DNA of 64,000 nt from Oegoconia quadripuncta (GCA_949316235.1 OX438741.1:42266567-42330566); one strand, 5' to 3'. Shown: positions 31,655 to 42,329, counted from the first letter of the stretch. A program made the numbers and translations. The notes: generated from the letters alone by a model not told the origin.

Positions 31655-32245
31655 AAATTTAAACCAGAGGGAATACGTGAAAACCTCCGACTGTACGTTC
31701 CTCCTAACTTGACGAAGTTTTACGGTCAATCCTTTAGATTGCAAGCTATTCGGCTATGGAACTCGCTACCAGATTCAGTTAGACGTGCTCAGTCACTGAA
31801 CGTATTCAAGACACAAATGAAGGAGTTGTATCTGGCCATCTAGCTCCTCTATCTATCCTCTTTTCGTTTCATACTTGCATTAATTACTGTGTGCTTAGTT
31901 ACGTACTATTCTATTTATACTAAATTCCAATATTGGTATATATTATATGTATTATTTTATATATAAGTATATATTATATATGTATTATTATGTATATATT
32001 ATGTATGTGTGTTTGTATGTATTCAATTAACGTATGTATTTATATGGGCGATTTATTTATTTTATTAAAATTAGTTTATCGTGCACGCTACCTACATGTC
32101 ATGTGCATAATGCTTCCTAACCCAAACGTTGCCTGGAAGAGATCGCTTTTAGTGATAAGGCCGCCAAATTGTACTGTCCCCTTTTTCTTATTTCTTTTTA
32201 TGCTTCTTATTGTTGTACAATAAAGAATATTTTGTTTGTTTGTTT
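31655..32245 (+). mobile_element. LINE-4 reverse-transcriptase C-terminus and 3' UTR
   Basis: The frame reads PEGIRENLRLYVPPNLTKFY, GQSFRLQAIRLWNSLPDSVR and RAQSLNVFKTQMKELYLAI-stop, followed by an AT-rich 3' UTR. It ends with GCCTGGAAGAGATCGC, a polyadenylation-like CAATAAAGAA and GTTT repeats. Just upstream (about 31600-31650) is GGCCAAGTGCGTGTCGGACG, a motif I associate with lepidopteran repeats. Confidence 0.82.
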
Positions 32246-32290
32246 GTTTGTCTAGTCTACTGCCGTTGAAAACAACCGGGACCGACTTTT

Positions 32291-32485
32291 TTGTGAATGA
32301 CTGGATACGCGTTTACAATCTCACATGGTACGACGTGGTCGAAGATGAAGCTCGCGATCTCAGTAGATGCCTTGAAGATTCTAAAATTGTAGCATTTAAT
32401 AAAGACTGACGCCAGAAGTTTAATGTCATGGGATGTTCGTATTATGAACTGTGTGTAAATGACTCTTCAAGTCGAACCGCTTATA
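32291..32485 (-). mobile_element. LINE-1 3' end, diverged
   Basis: GACTGGATACGCGTTTACAA, GACGTGGTCGAAGATGAAGC and AAGACTGACGCCAGAAG match the LINE-1 tail with several deletions. Confidence 0.7.
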
Positions 32486-32589
32486 CTATATATAGGATAC
32501 AGTTTAACTACCTATAATCATACAGGCTGTGATATTTTGCACATGGATGGAGTACCTGTCAGTGATAGCATAACAATGATTTCTAACAA

Positions 32590-33108
32590 AGAGGTAGCTT
32601 GCTGTAGATATATGTCAAAAAAAATATAGCAACATTTAGGAAAAATAGTGATAAACATGATGTCAATACAAGAAATAAAGATAAACTTGCAGGTCACATA
32701 AGTCGCCTCCACAAAGTCAGTAATTCATTCAAAGGGTTATGTATACGCTTTTTCAATAAAGTTCCTGTTGATATACAAAATCTTCCTTTCAATAAATTTA
32801 AAGATACTATAAAACAGAAACTTAAAAATATCAGATTATTTAGATGATAAACAATCATGGACATAACCAGCCCGTTCGCATAACCAGGCTATTTCACAAT
32901 TAATAATGAAATATTATAATATAAAATAATAATTTTGTAATATAAAAACCTTTTTTTAAAATAGCGACCTCTCGAGTTTCTTGCTTGTTCTTCTCATGGG
33001 AAAATTGCCTTTTGAACAAGCAGTAGCTTCAAAAATGTAAAATCTGACTATTTTAAGTGTACCCTGTGTACCTACAAAATAAAGCATTTTTTGATTTGAT
33101 TTGATTTA
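32590..33108 (+). mobile_element. LINE-5 3' end
   Basis: The plus strand carries HKVSNSFKGLCIRFFNKVPV then DIQNLPFNKFKDTIKQKLKN, a reverse-transcriptase C-terminus with a stop. A 3' UTR (TTTCTTGCTTGTTCTTCTCA, AAATAAAGCATTTTTTG) ends in GATTT repeats. Confidence 0.85.
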
Positions 33109-33132
33109 TAGTACAGCTATTTAGTAATAAAA

Positions 33133-33448
33133 CCTAGGCCCGTATTAATAAATCAATCTCAATAGAAGCCTTGAGGCTGTATCAACCGAGATGCGTCTTA
33201 AGCAGTTCACGCTATATCAAGCCCCATGCTAATTTATAAACCAATCTTGAGGTCTACTCAGCAGAGATCACTTCGCAAGTATTCGCGTCTTGAGGTTCGT
33301 TAATACGCGCACCTCTCAAGTGAGTACTGCTTGAGTATGCACGTGCTTTTCAGGTCTCAAGTTAGGTTTATTAATCAACACGTTTACTTGAGACCGGTCA
33401 CAAGACTGTTCTCAATCTGGAGAATGATTTATTAATACGGGCCCTAGA
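33133..33448. mobile_element. MITE with CCCGTATTAATAAAT ends
   Basis: Left TAGGCCCGTATTAATAAATC and right GATTTATTAATACGGGCCCT are inverted repeats of about 20 bp. The interior has CTCAAG/CTTGAG motifs repeated in both directions. Confidence 0.78.
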
Positions 33449-33524
33449 CTCTATGTTTAAAATTACCACTGCGAATTTCAAAATATCACGATCCAATAAA
33501 CTATTTTTAGAAAATATAAAATAG

Positions 33525-34050
33525 CTTTAGGGGTTTTAGGGGATCTTAACATCAGCTACAACGCCAATGAATGAATATGAAGTTCACAGTGGTAACTTTA
33601 ATTTAATATTGTAAGTTTTATAACTAAACTAACTAACTTTTATAACTAAATACCTATACTACACCTAAATCAGCCTACAGAATGGATACAAAATATTTTT
33701 ATTCTATTACTGATGGGTACTCCGCCTCCGTGGCTCAATGTAAACAACATTGGGTTTACGTTTCTAAGGTCGCGGGTTCGATCCCCAGCGGGATACATAT
33801 TTAGTACTCGGTTTGGTTGGTGGTAGGGCATATTAAATGTCCACCTGGCTAGCTACCACCATCTTATCTAAATCTGCCGCCAAGCAGCAATGTTAATAGC
33901 ATTGTTGTGTTCCGGTTGTCAGAGATAAGATAGCCAGTCCCCCAAATAAAACGAAGTTTTCGGGTTAGTACACTTTCACCTTCGGCGTCATCTTCACATA
34001 ACATCAGGTGTGATTGAGGTCAAGTGCTAACCGGTAGTGCATTTACAGAA
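33525..34050 (+). repeat. Family-E repeat interrupted by SINE-A
   Basis: ATCTTAACATCAGCTACAAC, CACAGTGGTAACTTT and TTATTCTATTACTGATGGGT run up to 33721, where SINE-A starts. A reverse fragment (GAAGTTACCACTGTGAACTT) lies at 53505-53600. Confidence 0.65.
33722..34041 (+). repeat. SINE-A copy inserted in a family-E element
   Basis: Complete copy. It begins exactly where the related family-E repeats at 11.2 kb and 21.6 kb continue with TACTCTAT, so it interrupts an older element. The A-tail is degraded. Confidence 0.88.
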
Positions 34051-34292
34051 ATCTGTATGACAAAATTTTGTGTCGTGGGCTATGAATGGTAGTGCGAAAG
34101 AATTCCTCTGTAAGTCCAATATGTTCAATCTAACGTCGAAGGACAAGGGCGGAAGCTAAAAAAAATTTCTATCCCGCCTTATCCTTCTGAACTTGAAACG
34201 TGCAAATATGTTTTTTGGTTGTAAAGTCCCTTAGTATATTAGAGCCTGGAGATCTGTAGCACAGGTTTCGAACCTTTTTCAGACTACTACAA

Positions 34293-34379
34293 CGCCTCCG
34301 TGGCCGTAAACAACATTGGGTTTACGATTCGGAGGTCGCGGGTTCGATCCCCAGCGGGGTGCATGTTTAAGTACTCGGG
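34293..34379 (+). repeat. SINE-A 5' head fragment
   Basis: Only the tRNA-like head, B-box and GTTTAAGTACTCGG remain, and the head has lost a few bases after CGTGG. The body is replaced by short internally repeated sequence. Confidence 0.8.
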
Positions 34380-34540
34380 TTACTCCTTTTCTATCACAAG
34401 TTTTGTAAACAGAACTACTGGGAAATTTATTCCCATTTATTCTGTTGGCAGAACTATTCCTCTACTCCCACCTGTCCTGTTGAATAGTTCTGTCGGCAGA
34501 ACTACTGGGATTTTTTTTTACCATTAGTTCTGTGATCTTT
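34380..34540 (+). repeat. Short imperfect repeats
   Basis: GCAGAACTATTCC, GCAGAACTACTGGGA and TTCTGTTGGCAGAACTA/TTCTGTCGGCAGAACTA recur in both orientations just after a SINE-A head fragment. Confidence 0.6.
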
Positions 34541-34732
34541 AAGACACTGCTTTACACACTGCTTCAATCTCAAATATCTCACTAGTTCAGTTGACCAGTT
34601 CAGTTAACTGGACTAGTGAAACTTTTTTTCTCGTTTGTTCAGTTAACTGAATTAGTAAGATTTGTTTCTCGTAAAATTATGACTCAAACAAACATTTTTA
34701 CTATTTATTATATATACTGGTAGTGACAGTCA

Positions 34733-34930
34733 CTACAATAGAAGGCGACTCTTAATCAGTCATGCTAGCCTAGTACCGACCTGGAGTCCAAGCCAGCAAT
34801 AGAGTCACGTAAGCCAGTCTACCTTGAGTAAACGCCTTGCAGAGTAGCACTGTGGAGCCTGACTTATAATCGCTACAGTAAGAGGCGACTCTTCTTCGGG
34901 TATGTTAGCCTGGTACGGACGGTAGTCAGG
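34733..34930 (+). repeat. Two diverged units of about 140 bp
   Basis: TACAATAGAAGGCGACTCTT (34733) and TACAGTAAGAGGCGACTCTT (about 34873) are both followed by ATGCTAGCCTAGTACCGACC or ATGTTAGCCTGGTACGGACG. Confidence 0.6.
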
Positions 34931-35024
34931 ACCGTCTACATGCCATGCTGGAAGTATCCCATAACTCTCCAGCACAGACCAATATTATGCACTACAAATC
35001 GGTCAAGTCAGTACTAGGGTGACA

Positions 35025-35160
35025 TAGAAATGGTACATTATTGCAAAGGCCGGGAAATAGGCAATTGCAGGTAGAGTATGAGTTTGAAGGCCGAGCCGTA
35101 GGCGAGAACTTCACTAATACGAGACAGGCAATTGCCATTTCCGCCGAGGCATATATAGTG
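35025..35160. repeat. Foldback-like repeat
   Basis: GCAAAGGCCGGGAAATAGGC then AATTGC is followed, after GAAGGCCGAGCCGTAGGCGA, by GACAGGCAATTGCCATTTCC. I associate the GGCCGAGCCG...GGCGAG core with lepidopteran repeats. Confidence 0.5.
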
Positions 35161-35309
35161 CTTTTCTCAAAAGAATGCAGGGAAATAATAAATATTTAAA
35201 TAACAAATCAAGACGAATTTTCAGCTTTGCCGCCGATTTTCTATTTATCATCTGTGCCGAAAGGCAAACGCATTTACGCATACAGCCACGTGAACGTAAT
35301 TTGTACTAA

Positions 35310-35609
35310 GCAAAGAGATTTTGGTATGCCAAGAATGATAAAAGAGATCCAATCAAAGAGACATATAATAACACCAGCACGCCGTTTCATACAACATTGC
35401 TGAAGCGTTGTAATGTTCCAAATTCACAAAACGCTCCTGCAATGGATTTATTTTTCGCTGTCCGTAAATTAGATACTTCGCGTGTTCTTTTTTCGAAAGT
35501 AATGACAATATATCCATGCATGTTTGAGAAAAAACATTTATTCACTGCACAGTACATGCAACCAAAATACAAGAACAACAATAATAAACCATATGTATTA
35601 AATAAATAA
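35310..35609 (+). other. Unassigned open frame of about 100 codons
   Basis: The frame from 35310 (AKRFWYAKNDKRDPIKETYN, then NTSTPFHTTLLKRCNVPNSQ, NAPAMDLFFAVRKLDTSRVL) is open to a TAA within AATAAATAAATAAA. The upstream stop lies at 35307-35309, so any start is internal or it is an exon or element remnant. I recognise no family. The composition and the AATAAA repeats at the end would fit a decayed mobile-element 3' end. Confidence 0.25.
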
Positions 35610-36164
35610 ATAAATGAAAGCTTAGTATACTGACGCACACCATACAAGATTTTCCCAGCGATGGGCTGTACCCACTGTGCAATGAAAGGGCTCTGACTCA
35701 GCATATGCTGCAGCACAGATAGTGGTCCATACCACAGCGCTGGTTATTCTGCCAGTACCACTTACTGAAAAACGCACGCAACATTTCTGTAGCGAAACCA
35801 ATACAATTATTATACCAATATATATTATACCAATATAATTGTATCCATCCAAATTGTAAATAACAGTGTAAAATAAAATGCAAAATACATGTGGCAATAT
35901 AAATAATTAATCATGTTTATTGACTAAATTAAGTTAATTATTCAATGATTAGTATTTCGAAGTAGGTTGTTATTAAAAATAAAATGAAAATGATCGAGAT
36001 ATATTGGCCGTCATGCCTACAATGGTTCTTTCCGTAATCTGCACTCAGTGTACTCGTAAAATACCGCATTCATGACGCCAAAGACATTGAGATTATAATT
36101 GGAATTAATCATAGATTATATTGTTATCAGTATACCTATTAACAGAAAACCTTTTTTCGGGAAG

Positions 36165-36463
36165 TTTTTTATTCTATTAAGCGCAACGGGACTACTTAAC
36201 TTCAATCACATCATAAGGTGGAAGCGTACTGATCCGGAAACCCCAACATATTTAGGGGACTGTCTATCTTATCTCTGACAACCGGAACACAATGCTATTA
36301 ACATTGTTGCTTGGCGGCATATTTAGACGGTGGTAGCTACCCAGGCGGACATTTATGCCCTACCACCAACCAAACCGAGTACTTAAACATGTCGCTGAGG
36401 ATCGAACCCGCGAACTCTGATTCGTAAACCCAATGTTGTTTACATTGAGCCACGGAGGCGGTT
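36165..36463 (-). repeat. SINE-A copy, near full length
   Basis: Minus-strand copy with several small deletions in the tail and body and a complete head at the right. Confidence 0.88.
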
Positions 36464-36570
36464 AAAAGTTGTACCATCTAGAATTATCTCCTTATCATCT
36501 CATAACCTTTTACTGTCTATGGTAATTCAGAATTTTGAGACACTCTTTAAGAGTATTTTCGAAAAACTGT

Positions 36571-37019
36571 ATTTTTTTTTTATGATTGATTGGATTCGCG
36601 TTTGACTACAATCTCACCTGATGGAAAGTGACGATGTGGTCGAAGATGAAGCACGCGATCCCAGTAAATGCCTATTCACTCTGCTCTTGAATCCCAAGGT
36701 TGTAGGATTCAGGAAAGACTGACGCCGGAAGGGAGTTCCATGCCTTGGCTATTCGGATGATGAATGAACAATCGAACTTCTTAGTGCGAATGTTCGGTAT
36801 ATTAACTATATACGGGTGAAATCCCTCACCACGCCTAGTGGTCCGAAGACGGAAGGGTGACGGTGGATTAAGATTATGTAATTCCAACGCACACTCCCCG
36901 AAATGCATCCTGCAAAAAACTGAGAGACAGGCGACTTTGCGACGGTGTCCAAGACTCTGCAATTTAGCAGTCATCGAATTATCACCTATGAGTCTAATGG
37001 CACGTCGTTCCACAGAATC
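36571..37019 (-). mobile_element. LINE-1 3' end, longest coding remnant
   Basis: The minus frame reads ERRAIRLIGD, LGHRRKVACLSVFCRMHFGE, CALELHNLNPPSPFRLRTTR and FIIRIAKAWNSLPASVFPES, the C-terminal end of a jockey-like reverse transcriptase, then a 3' UTR ending in poly(A). A small frameshift disrupts the final residues (LGIQEQSE instead of LGIFKSR). Confidence 0.88.
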
Positions 37020-37268
37020 GAGTGCAGAGTTTCTTCCCGTGGGTATCGTAAAAGGCGACTAAGGTACTTTCCACCAAAAAATATCTATATAGCTATAGAC
37101 CTTGCATGTTTCAACGGTCATGGATCACCCTCTGGCATGTATGTATTTCTATATATTTCGAATTTTGTTGGTTCAATCATTAAACTCTTACCTAATGTTT
37201 GGAATACCCAAACACTATTGTTTGGGATATCACTGACCACCCTATTTCGGATAAAAACCGTGACTTTT
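37020..37268 (+). repeat. Family-J dispersed repeat
   Basis: TTTCTTCCCGTGGGTATCGT, AAAAGGCGACTAAGG, ATTTCTATATATTTCG, GGGATATCACTGACCACCCT. It sits exactly between a LINE-1 remnant and a SINE-A. Confidence 0.7.
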
Positions 37269-37489
37269 TTTTTTTATGCATAACGGGTTGGTACTTGACC
37301 TCAATCACACCTGATGTTAAGTGAAGATGAGGTCGAAGGTGGAAGCGTACTGACCCGGACACCCCAACACATTTGGGGGACTGGCTATCGTATCTCTGAC
37401 AATTGGAACACAACAATGCTGCTTGGCGGCAGATTTAGATAAGATGGTGGTAGCTAGCCAGGCGGACATTAAAAATGCCCTACCACCAA
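37265..37489 (-). repeat. SINE-A copy lacking the tRNA-like head
   Basis: Poly(T) tail and body to TACCACCAAT. A second SINE-A 3' part in the opposite orientation starts about 20 bp away, giving a head-to-head inverted pair. Confidence 0.85.
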
Positions 37490-37507
37490 TAACTAATATT
37501 ATATACT

Positions 37508-37670
37508 GTTAATATTATAGCATTGTTGTGTTCCGGTTGTCAGAGATAAGATACCCAGTCCCCCAAATGAGCTGGGGTTCCGGGTCAGTACGCTACCACC
37601 TTCGGCCTCATCTTCACTTAACATCAGGTGTGATTGAGGTCAAGTGCTAACCCGTTGTGGATAAAAAAAA
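37508..37670 (+). repeat. SINE-A 3' part, inverted relative to its neighbour
   Basis: Begins near GTTAATATTATAGCATTG and ends in an A-run. With 37265-37489 it forms an inverted repeat of about 160 bp arms. Confidence 0.85.
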
Positions 37671-37908
37671 CCGTTGGTTTGTTTGTTGCTCAATCACGGC
37701 GAAACGGATGAACGGATTTGGATGAAATTTGGTATATAGATAGACTATATACCTTGGATTGAAAAATAAAAAAATAAAAATAGTTTATTTCAGGATTAGA
37801 GCCATTTTTTGGTTAGTAACTTAAAAATAAATAGGAGTAAGTTAGTAACTTAAATCTATAATAACTGTGAACAGAAGGGACCATACGACTGCTGCGGCAC
37901 AATCAGCA

Positions 37909-38425
37909 CTATTTGGATGTGTGCAAGCGTATCCAGTGCTGCAGCATCACGCAATCCCACCTGTCCGCCAGTGTGCTCAGAATGGTGTTGGAGCTGCCGC
38001 GCACGCGCTTCAAAATCGACGCGCTACGTTTCCTGATGATGGCGTGAAAACCGTCTATATGCGCATCGGCAAACATTCCTGATGCGCTACAGAAATGCGG
38101 CAGCCCCATCAGCATTCTGAACCCGTTATTAAACTGATCGCGCAGCGCACTATACGTCCTCTGCGTATAATTAACCCACAGATTGCTCGTGTAAAATGAC
38201 TGACAATATGCTTTAAAAAGCGTCTCCTTAACATGAGCGGTACAGCGAGAAAATCTGCGGGCCAACATATTGCATCGGACGGACAGCGCCCTGCGCTCCC
38301 TCTCTATATCTACATTATCACGAAGGTTCTCCGTGACCCATTGGCCCAGATACTTAAATTGCGATACTCGTTTGAGAGGAGTACCGTTCAGAGCGATAGG
38401 TGGTACATTTTGACAATTTTGATTG
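37909..38425 (-). mobile_element. LINE-7 reverse-transcriptase segment
   Basis: The minus frame contains QFKYLGQWVTENLRDNVDIE, RERRALSVRCNMLARRFSRC, TLFKAYCQSFYTSNLWVNYT, FNNGFRMLMGLPHFCSASGM and AIIRKRSASILKRVRGSSN. This is the downstream connection region of an RTE-like non-LTR element. It is open for over 170 codons, among the best-preserved LINE coding in the window. The N-terminal residues of the same frame come from a different repeat (38440-38535). Confidence 0.82.
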
Positions 38426-38439
38426 AGACATAGGATATT

Positions 38440-38535
38440 TTTTATCTCGATAAAGTGAGTAGTTCCCGCGGGATAAACTAATTTCCGCGATAAAGTCATT
38501 CTACGCAGACGAAGCCGCGGGCGGAAAGCTGGTGT
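38440..38535 (+). repeat. Family-Q end fragment fused to LINE-7
   Basis: AGTTCCCGCGGGATAAACTA and CAGACGAAGCCGCGGGCGGA match 9728-9806. It replaces the upstream part of the LINE-7 frame. Confidence 0.7.
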
Positions 38536-39037
38536 CACTATATTTTAGACCTTGATTTTTTCCTATTTAATACTCCCAAACCCACAAAAATTTAAAATTT
38601 AATTTCACAAATACACATCTGTATTTGGGCCACCACATTGTACATGTTCCAACTGATTTCTGAAATAGTTGACGATGACAGAAGGACGGACAGACACCGA
38701 AGTGATTTCATAAGTCGACGCTATCATACATATGTAAAAAACATTGAGTTCTAGGTATATATTGCGAAAACCCTATCCACTGGCGCAATGTTATTCTTTA
38801 TATATAGAGATTAACATATTTAAAGGTAGTAAAGATAATTTTATCAAGGCATTAACCGTGTCAAGAGGCTCCTTATAGATATCTATATTTTGTTTATATA
38901 CGACATTTTGTTGTTTTCTGTTCGCTCGGAGGCACACGGTATTCCTATAATATAGTCACCATCAGTGACGTGCACACCGTTTTCTCACAGGGTAGGCAAA
39001 TTATAAAGTTTGCTATTAAATGAAAAAATACAAATAC

Positions 39038-39155
39038 ATTTTTTTTTTGGTTAACTGGTTACGTATTTCACCACAATCTCACCTGATGGGAAGGGACGAT
39101 GTGGCCGAAGATGAAGCACGCGATCTCAGTAGATGCCTATTCACCCTGCTTATAT
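39038..39155 (-). mobile_element. LINE-1 3' UTR fragment
   Basis: T-run, then CACAATCTCACCTGATGGGA and GATGAAGCACGCGATCTCAG, ending at TTCACCCTGCT. Confidence 0.8.
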
Positions 39156-39285
39156 TATAGAAGTGGCCTGCATCCAGCCAATTCCTTCATCAGGTCGCCT
39201 GTCGACCTATATTTTAAAAGGTCAGAGAAAAAGTATATTCGTATTTTGTACGCATGCAGTTGTAGTCTCTTTGGTTGTAGATATT

Positions 39286-39514
39286 TGACGACCGATTGAT
39301 GTAGTGGATAGTGACCCTATCAGCGAAACCAACGGTTGCGGGTTCGAATCCCGCGACGGGCAAATGTTTGTGTGATGAAAATATTCCCGAGTCTTGGATG
39401 TTTATTTAAATATTTATGTATGTTTATCCGTTATCTAGTATCCATAGCACAAACTTAGCTTAGTTTGGGGCTAGATGATTGGTGTAAGTGTCCGAAATAT
39501 TTATTTATTATTTA
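39286..39514 (+). repeat. SINE-B2 subgroup copy
   Basis: Nearly the same sequence as the 10.4 kb copy from head to tail, with a short deletion around the ACATTTATTCC region. Confidence 0.85.
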
Positions 39515-39680
39515 GTCCAAACGTTGAAAGTTTAATGCACACGTGATCCCCAGTGAGTGAGGCTCATCACCGTTAAAATGTGCAAATCTATACATATCGT
39601 TTATATACCTGGCTGAATTTGATACCATTTTGGTGCTGTGTACCATATTAATTCTGTGGCTGAGTGGGTTCAGCACGTAA
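39515..39680 (-). repeat. Family-J fragment
   Basis: TCCAAACGTTGAAAGTTTAA, GTGATCCCCAGTGAGTGAGG and CACCGTTAAAATGTGCAAAT. Confidence 0.55.
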
Positions 39681-39738
39681 AAAGAATAAAATTAACCCGT
39701 CTACTGTACTAACAATAAATATCTCACCATAAAGAAAT

Positions 39739-39972
39739 ATGTTTTTTTTTATGATTAACTGAATACGCGTTGACCACATTCTCATCTGATGGGAAGTGAC
39801 GATGTGGCCGAAGATGAAGCACGCGATGTCAGTCGATGCCTATTCAGCCTGCTCTTGAAGATCCCAAGGTTGTAGGATTCAGGAAAGACTGACGCCGGAA
39901 GGGAATTCCATGCCTTGGCTGTTCGCATTATGAATGAAGAGTCGAACCGCTTAGTGGGAATGTTCGGTATTA
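39739..39972 (-). mobile_element. LINE-1 3' end
   Basis: Encodes FIMRTAKAWNSLPASVFPES and YNLGIFKSRLNRHRLTSRAS on the minus strand, with a 3' UTR and poly(A) at the left. Confidence 0.85.
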
Positions 39973-40031
39973 TGTACCTCAATTTAACCGTAATGGTAGG
40001 TAAATACACATTTCTTTGTGAGCGACCAGTC

Positions 40032-40300
40032 TTTTTTTTTTATGCACAACGGTTTGGTACTTGATCTCAATCACACCTGATGTTAAGTGAAGATGAGGTC
40101 GAAGGTGGAAGCGTACTGACCCGGAAACCCCAACATATTTGGGGGACTGGCTATCTTATCTCTGACATCCGGAACACAACAATGCTATTAACATTGCTGC
40201 TGGGCGGCAGATTTAGATAAGATGGTGGTAGCTAGTCAGGCGCACATTTAAAATGCCCTACCACCAACCAAACCGAGTACTTAAATTAACTTAAACATGT
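40032..40300 (-). repeat. SINE-A copy lacking the head
   Basis: Poly(T), tail and body to AACCGAGTACTTAA. The tRNA-like head is missing and a short partial duplication of TTAAACATGTA sits at the truncation. Confidence 0.85.
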
Positions 40301-40704
40301 ATGTTAACGAGTACAGTTTTTAGAACAAGAAATTAGAAAAGGTATATTTATGTTTCAAATAATTCAATAACTGAAAAACAATTACATTGCATTGGTAAAA
40401 ATAAGCAAAACTTAATACTTCCCTGCTATGCCAAGGCAGGTGAAGCCAGCAATAATTATGGTCATTACGTTGTTAAAGTTAGGACATACCGACATATACG
40501 GTCAACGGTCGACAGAGGGGCAATTTCAAAATAAGTAACGTTTTATGTCAGCGATACATGTACGTGTCTGTTCAGCAAACGGAGTCATTCAACCCGACTC
40601 TGCCTTTCCGAGATGTATATTACCAATCCCTGACCATTTCAACCACAGGTACACTTTTGTTTAATATTACTAAGTATAGACCGGGTCGTGGAACCAACTA
40701 TGTT

Positions 40705-40930
40705 TTGCTATTCGTGCCATTTATAAATTAGGACCTAGAGTGTCTCTTAGAGATAAGTTTAAGGAAATTAATATCTTAACAATGGCATCTCAATACATTT
40801 ATGAGAATCTGTTATATGCAAAAAAAATATAACCTTAATCGCTAAAAATAGTGATGGCACAATGTTAATACAAGGAATAATAACCAGTTATCTGTTTATG
40901 TTAGCCGACTTCACATAATAAATCCTTCAA
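40705..40930 (+). mobile_element. LINE reverse-transcriptase fragment (LINE-5-like)
   Basis: The plus frame reads AIRAIYKLGPRVSLRDKFKE then INILTMASQYIYENLLYA, a conserved segment near the end of jockey/CR1-type reverse transcriptases. It then degrades. A GC-rich LINE tail in the opposite orientation abuts its right end. Confidence 0.78.
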
Positions 40931-40933
40931 AGA

Positions 40934-41158
40934 ATTTTTTTTTTTCGCGAGGCAATGCGTTACGCGTACCGCTCGCCTGGGGGACGGCGAGACGGTTATG
41001 TGGGACTCCCTTCCCTGACGGGAGGGATACCCACTGAAACCCCGCGGCGACCTTCTTCGGCAGTAGGGAGGACCTGGGAATGCATAGGCGGCTCCAGGTC
41101 CCCCCCCCTCGCCCCCCCTCACCAGGGGAGACTCATTAGCGAGGACGTCTAGCGCACC
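40934..41158 (-). mobile_element. GC-rich LINE 3' tail
   Basis: Poly(T) followed by about 200 bp of GC-rich sequence (CGCGAGGCAATGCGTTACGC, GACTCCCTTCCCTGACGGGA, runs of C). The composition contrasts strongly with the neighbourhood. Confidence 0.6.
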
Positions 41159-41244
41159 TTGCGTCTTAATCCCTAGAGTGTCATAGGATACATTTTATAT
41201 CAAAATATCTAACATGGCGTCCGCAAAGTATTCGACGACAAAGT

Positions 41245-41499
41245 ATTATACCAAATGGTCGCGGGTTCGAATCCCGCTAGGGGCATATGTTTGTATGATG
41301 AATACAGACATGTGGTCCCGAGTTATGGATGTTTTTCATTTATATATGTATTTATTTACAAAAAAAAATGTATTTGTGTAGTTTTTTTTAACGTTTTTTG
41401 CCCAAAAATTAGTAATCCTTTATCAACCATCTGGTATCCAACACAAACCTAGATGCTTACTGTGGACCTAGATGGCGCTGTGTGTTTGTGTAAAGACAT
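41245..41499 (+). repeat. SINE-B copy, 5'-truncated
   Basis: Starts in the B-box region (TATACCAAATGGTCGCGGGT) and runs to GATGGCGCTGTGTGTTTGTG. About 40 bp of extra sequence after GTGTAGT (about 41378-41420) is absent from the 5.7 kb copy. Confidence 0.85.
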
Positions 41500-41523
41500 T
41501 TATTTATTTATTTATTATTTATA

Positions 41524-41612
41524 AGCAATGTGTCGACCAACAGAGTATCGGAACTACGCTCTTTCGGACCACGGTTCCTCGCATGTTTATATTTCAATGT
41601 TCAGGTACGGGC
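41524..41612 (+). repeat. Dispersed repeat, copy 1
   Basis: AAGCAATGTGTCGACCAACA, GAGTATCGGAACTACG and GTTCCTCGCATGTTTATAT recur at 42600-42690. Confidence 0.7.
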
Positions 41613-41693
41613 CAAAGGAGAACGACATTTTCTATACAACCTAGCCCAAATGTCTGCCAGAAACTAATTAAATGTAATTTGATAAGTATAACA

Positions 41694-42031
41694 TTTTTTC
41701 TTTTTTTTATGCAGAACGGGATAGCACTTGACCTCAATCACATCTGATCATAAGTGAAGATGAGGTCGAAGGTGGTAGCGTACTGACCCGGAAACCCCAT
41801 CTTATTTGGGTGACTGGCTATATTATCTCTGACAACCGGAACATAACAATGCTATTAACATTGCTGTTTGACGGCAGATTTAGATAAGATGGTGGTAGCT
41901 AGCCAGGCGGACATTTAATATGCCCTACCACCAACCAAACCGAGTACTAAATATGTACCCCACTGGGGATCGAACCCGCGACCTCCGAAACGTAAACCCA
42001 ATGTTGTTTACATTGAGCCACGGAGGCGGTT
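41694..42031 (-). repeat. SINE-A copy, full length
   Basis: Complete minus-strand copy. A SINE-C copy in the same orientation follows immediately (42036-42308). Confidence 0.9.
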
Positions 42032-42035
42032 AAAA

Positions 42036-42308
42036 GTCGTATAATGAGGGAGTACGGGTCATAGTCCACCACGCTGACCCAATGCGGATTTCCCCAATCT
42101 TCCCCAAATTGGGGACTTAACATTCCTTAGAATTTTTATTACTCAGGCATTTCCTCAGGATGTTTTCCTTCACCGTTTAAGAACAGTCGCATAAATGCAC
42201 ATAAGTAATTAAATTAAATTTAAAAACTCATTGGTACATGGCCTCCCTGGGAATCGAACCCGGACCACCCAAACTGGGAGACCGCGTCTTAACTGCTGAA
42301 CCACCTAG
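42036..42308 (-). repeat. SINE-C copy
   Basis: Minus-strand copy with GTCCACCACGCTGACCCAAT, GTTTTCCTTCACCGTTTAAG and the head complement GGGAATCGAACCCGGACCAC. Its 3' terminus is lost at the junction with SINE-A. Confidence 0.85.
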
Positions 42309-42329
42309 TATCGGTGTGCTCTGTGTGCG

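Noticed and set aside
31465..31662. 65-codon frame before LINE-4
   Set aside because: The end overlaps a dispersed repeat motif (GGCCAAGTGCGTGTCGGACG) and the beginning has no recognised similarity.
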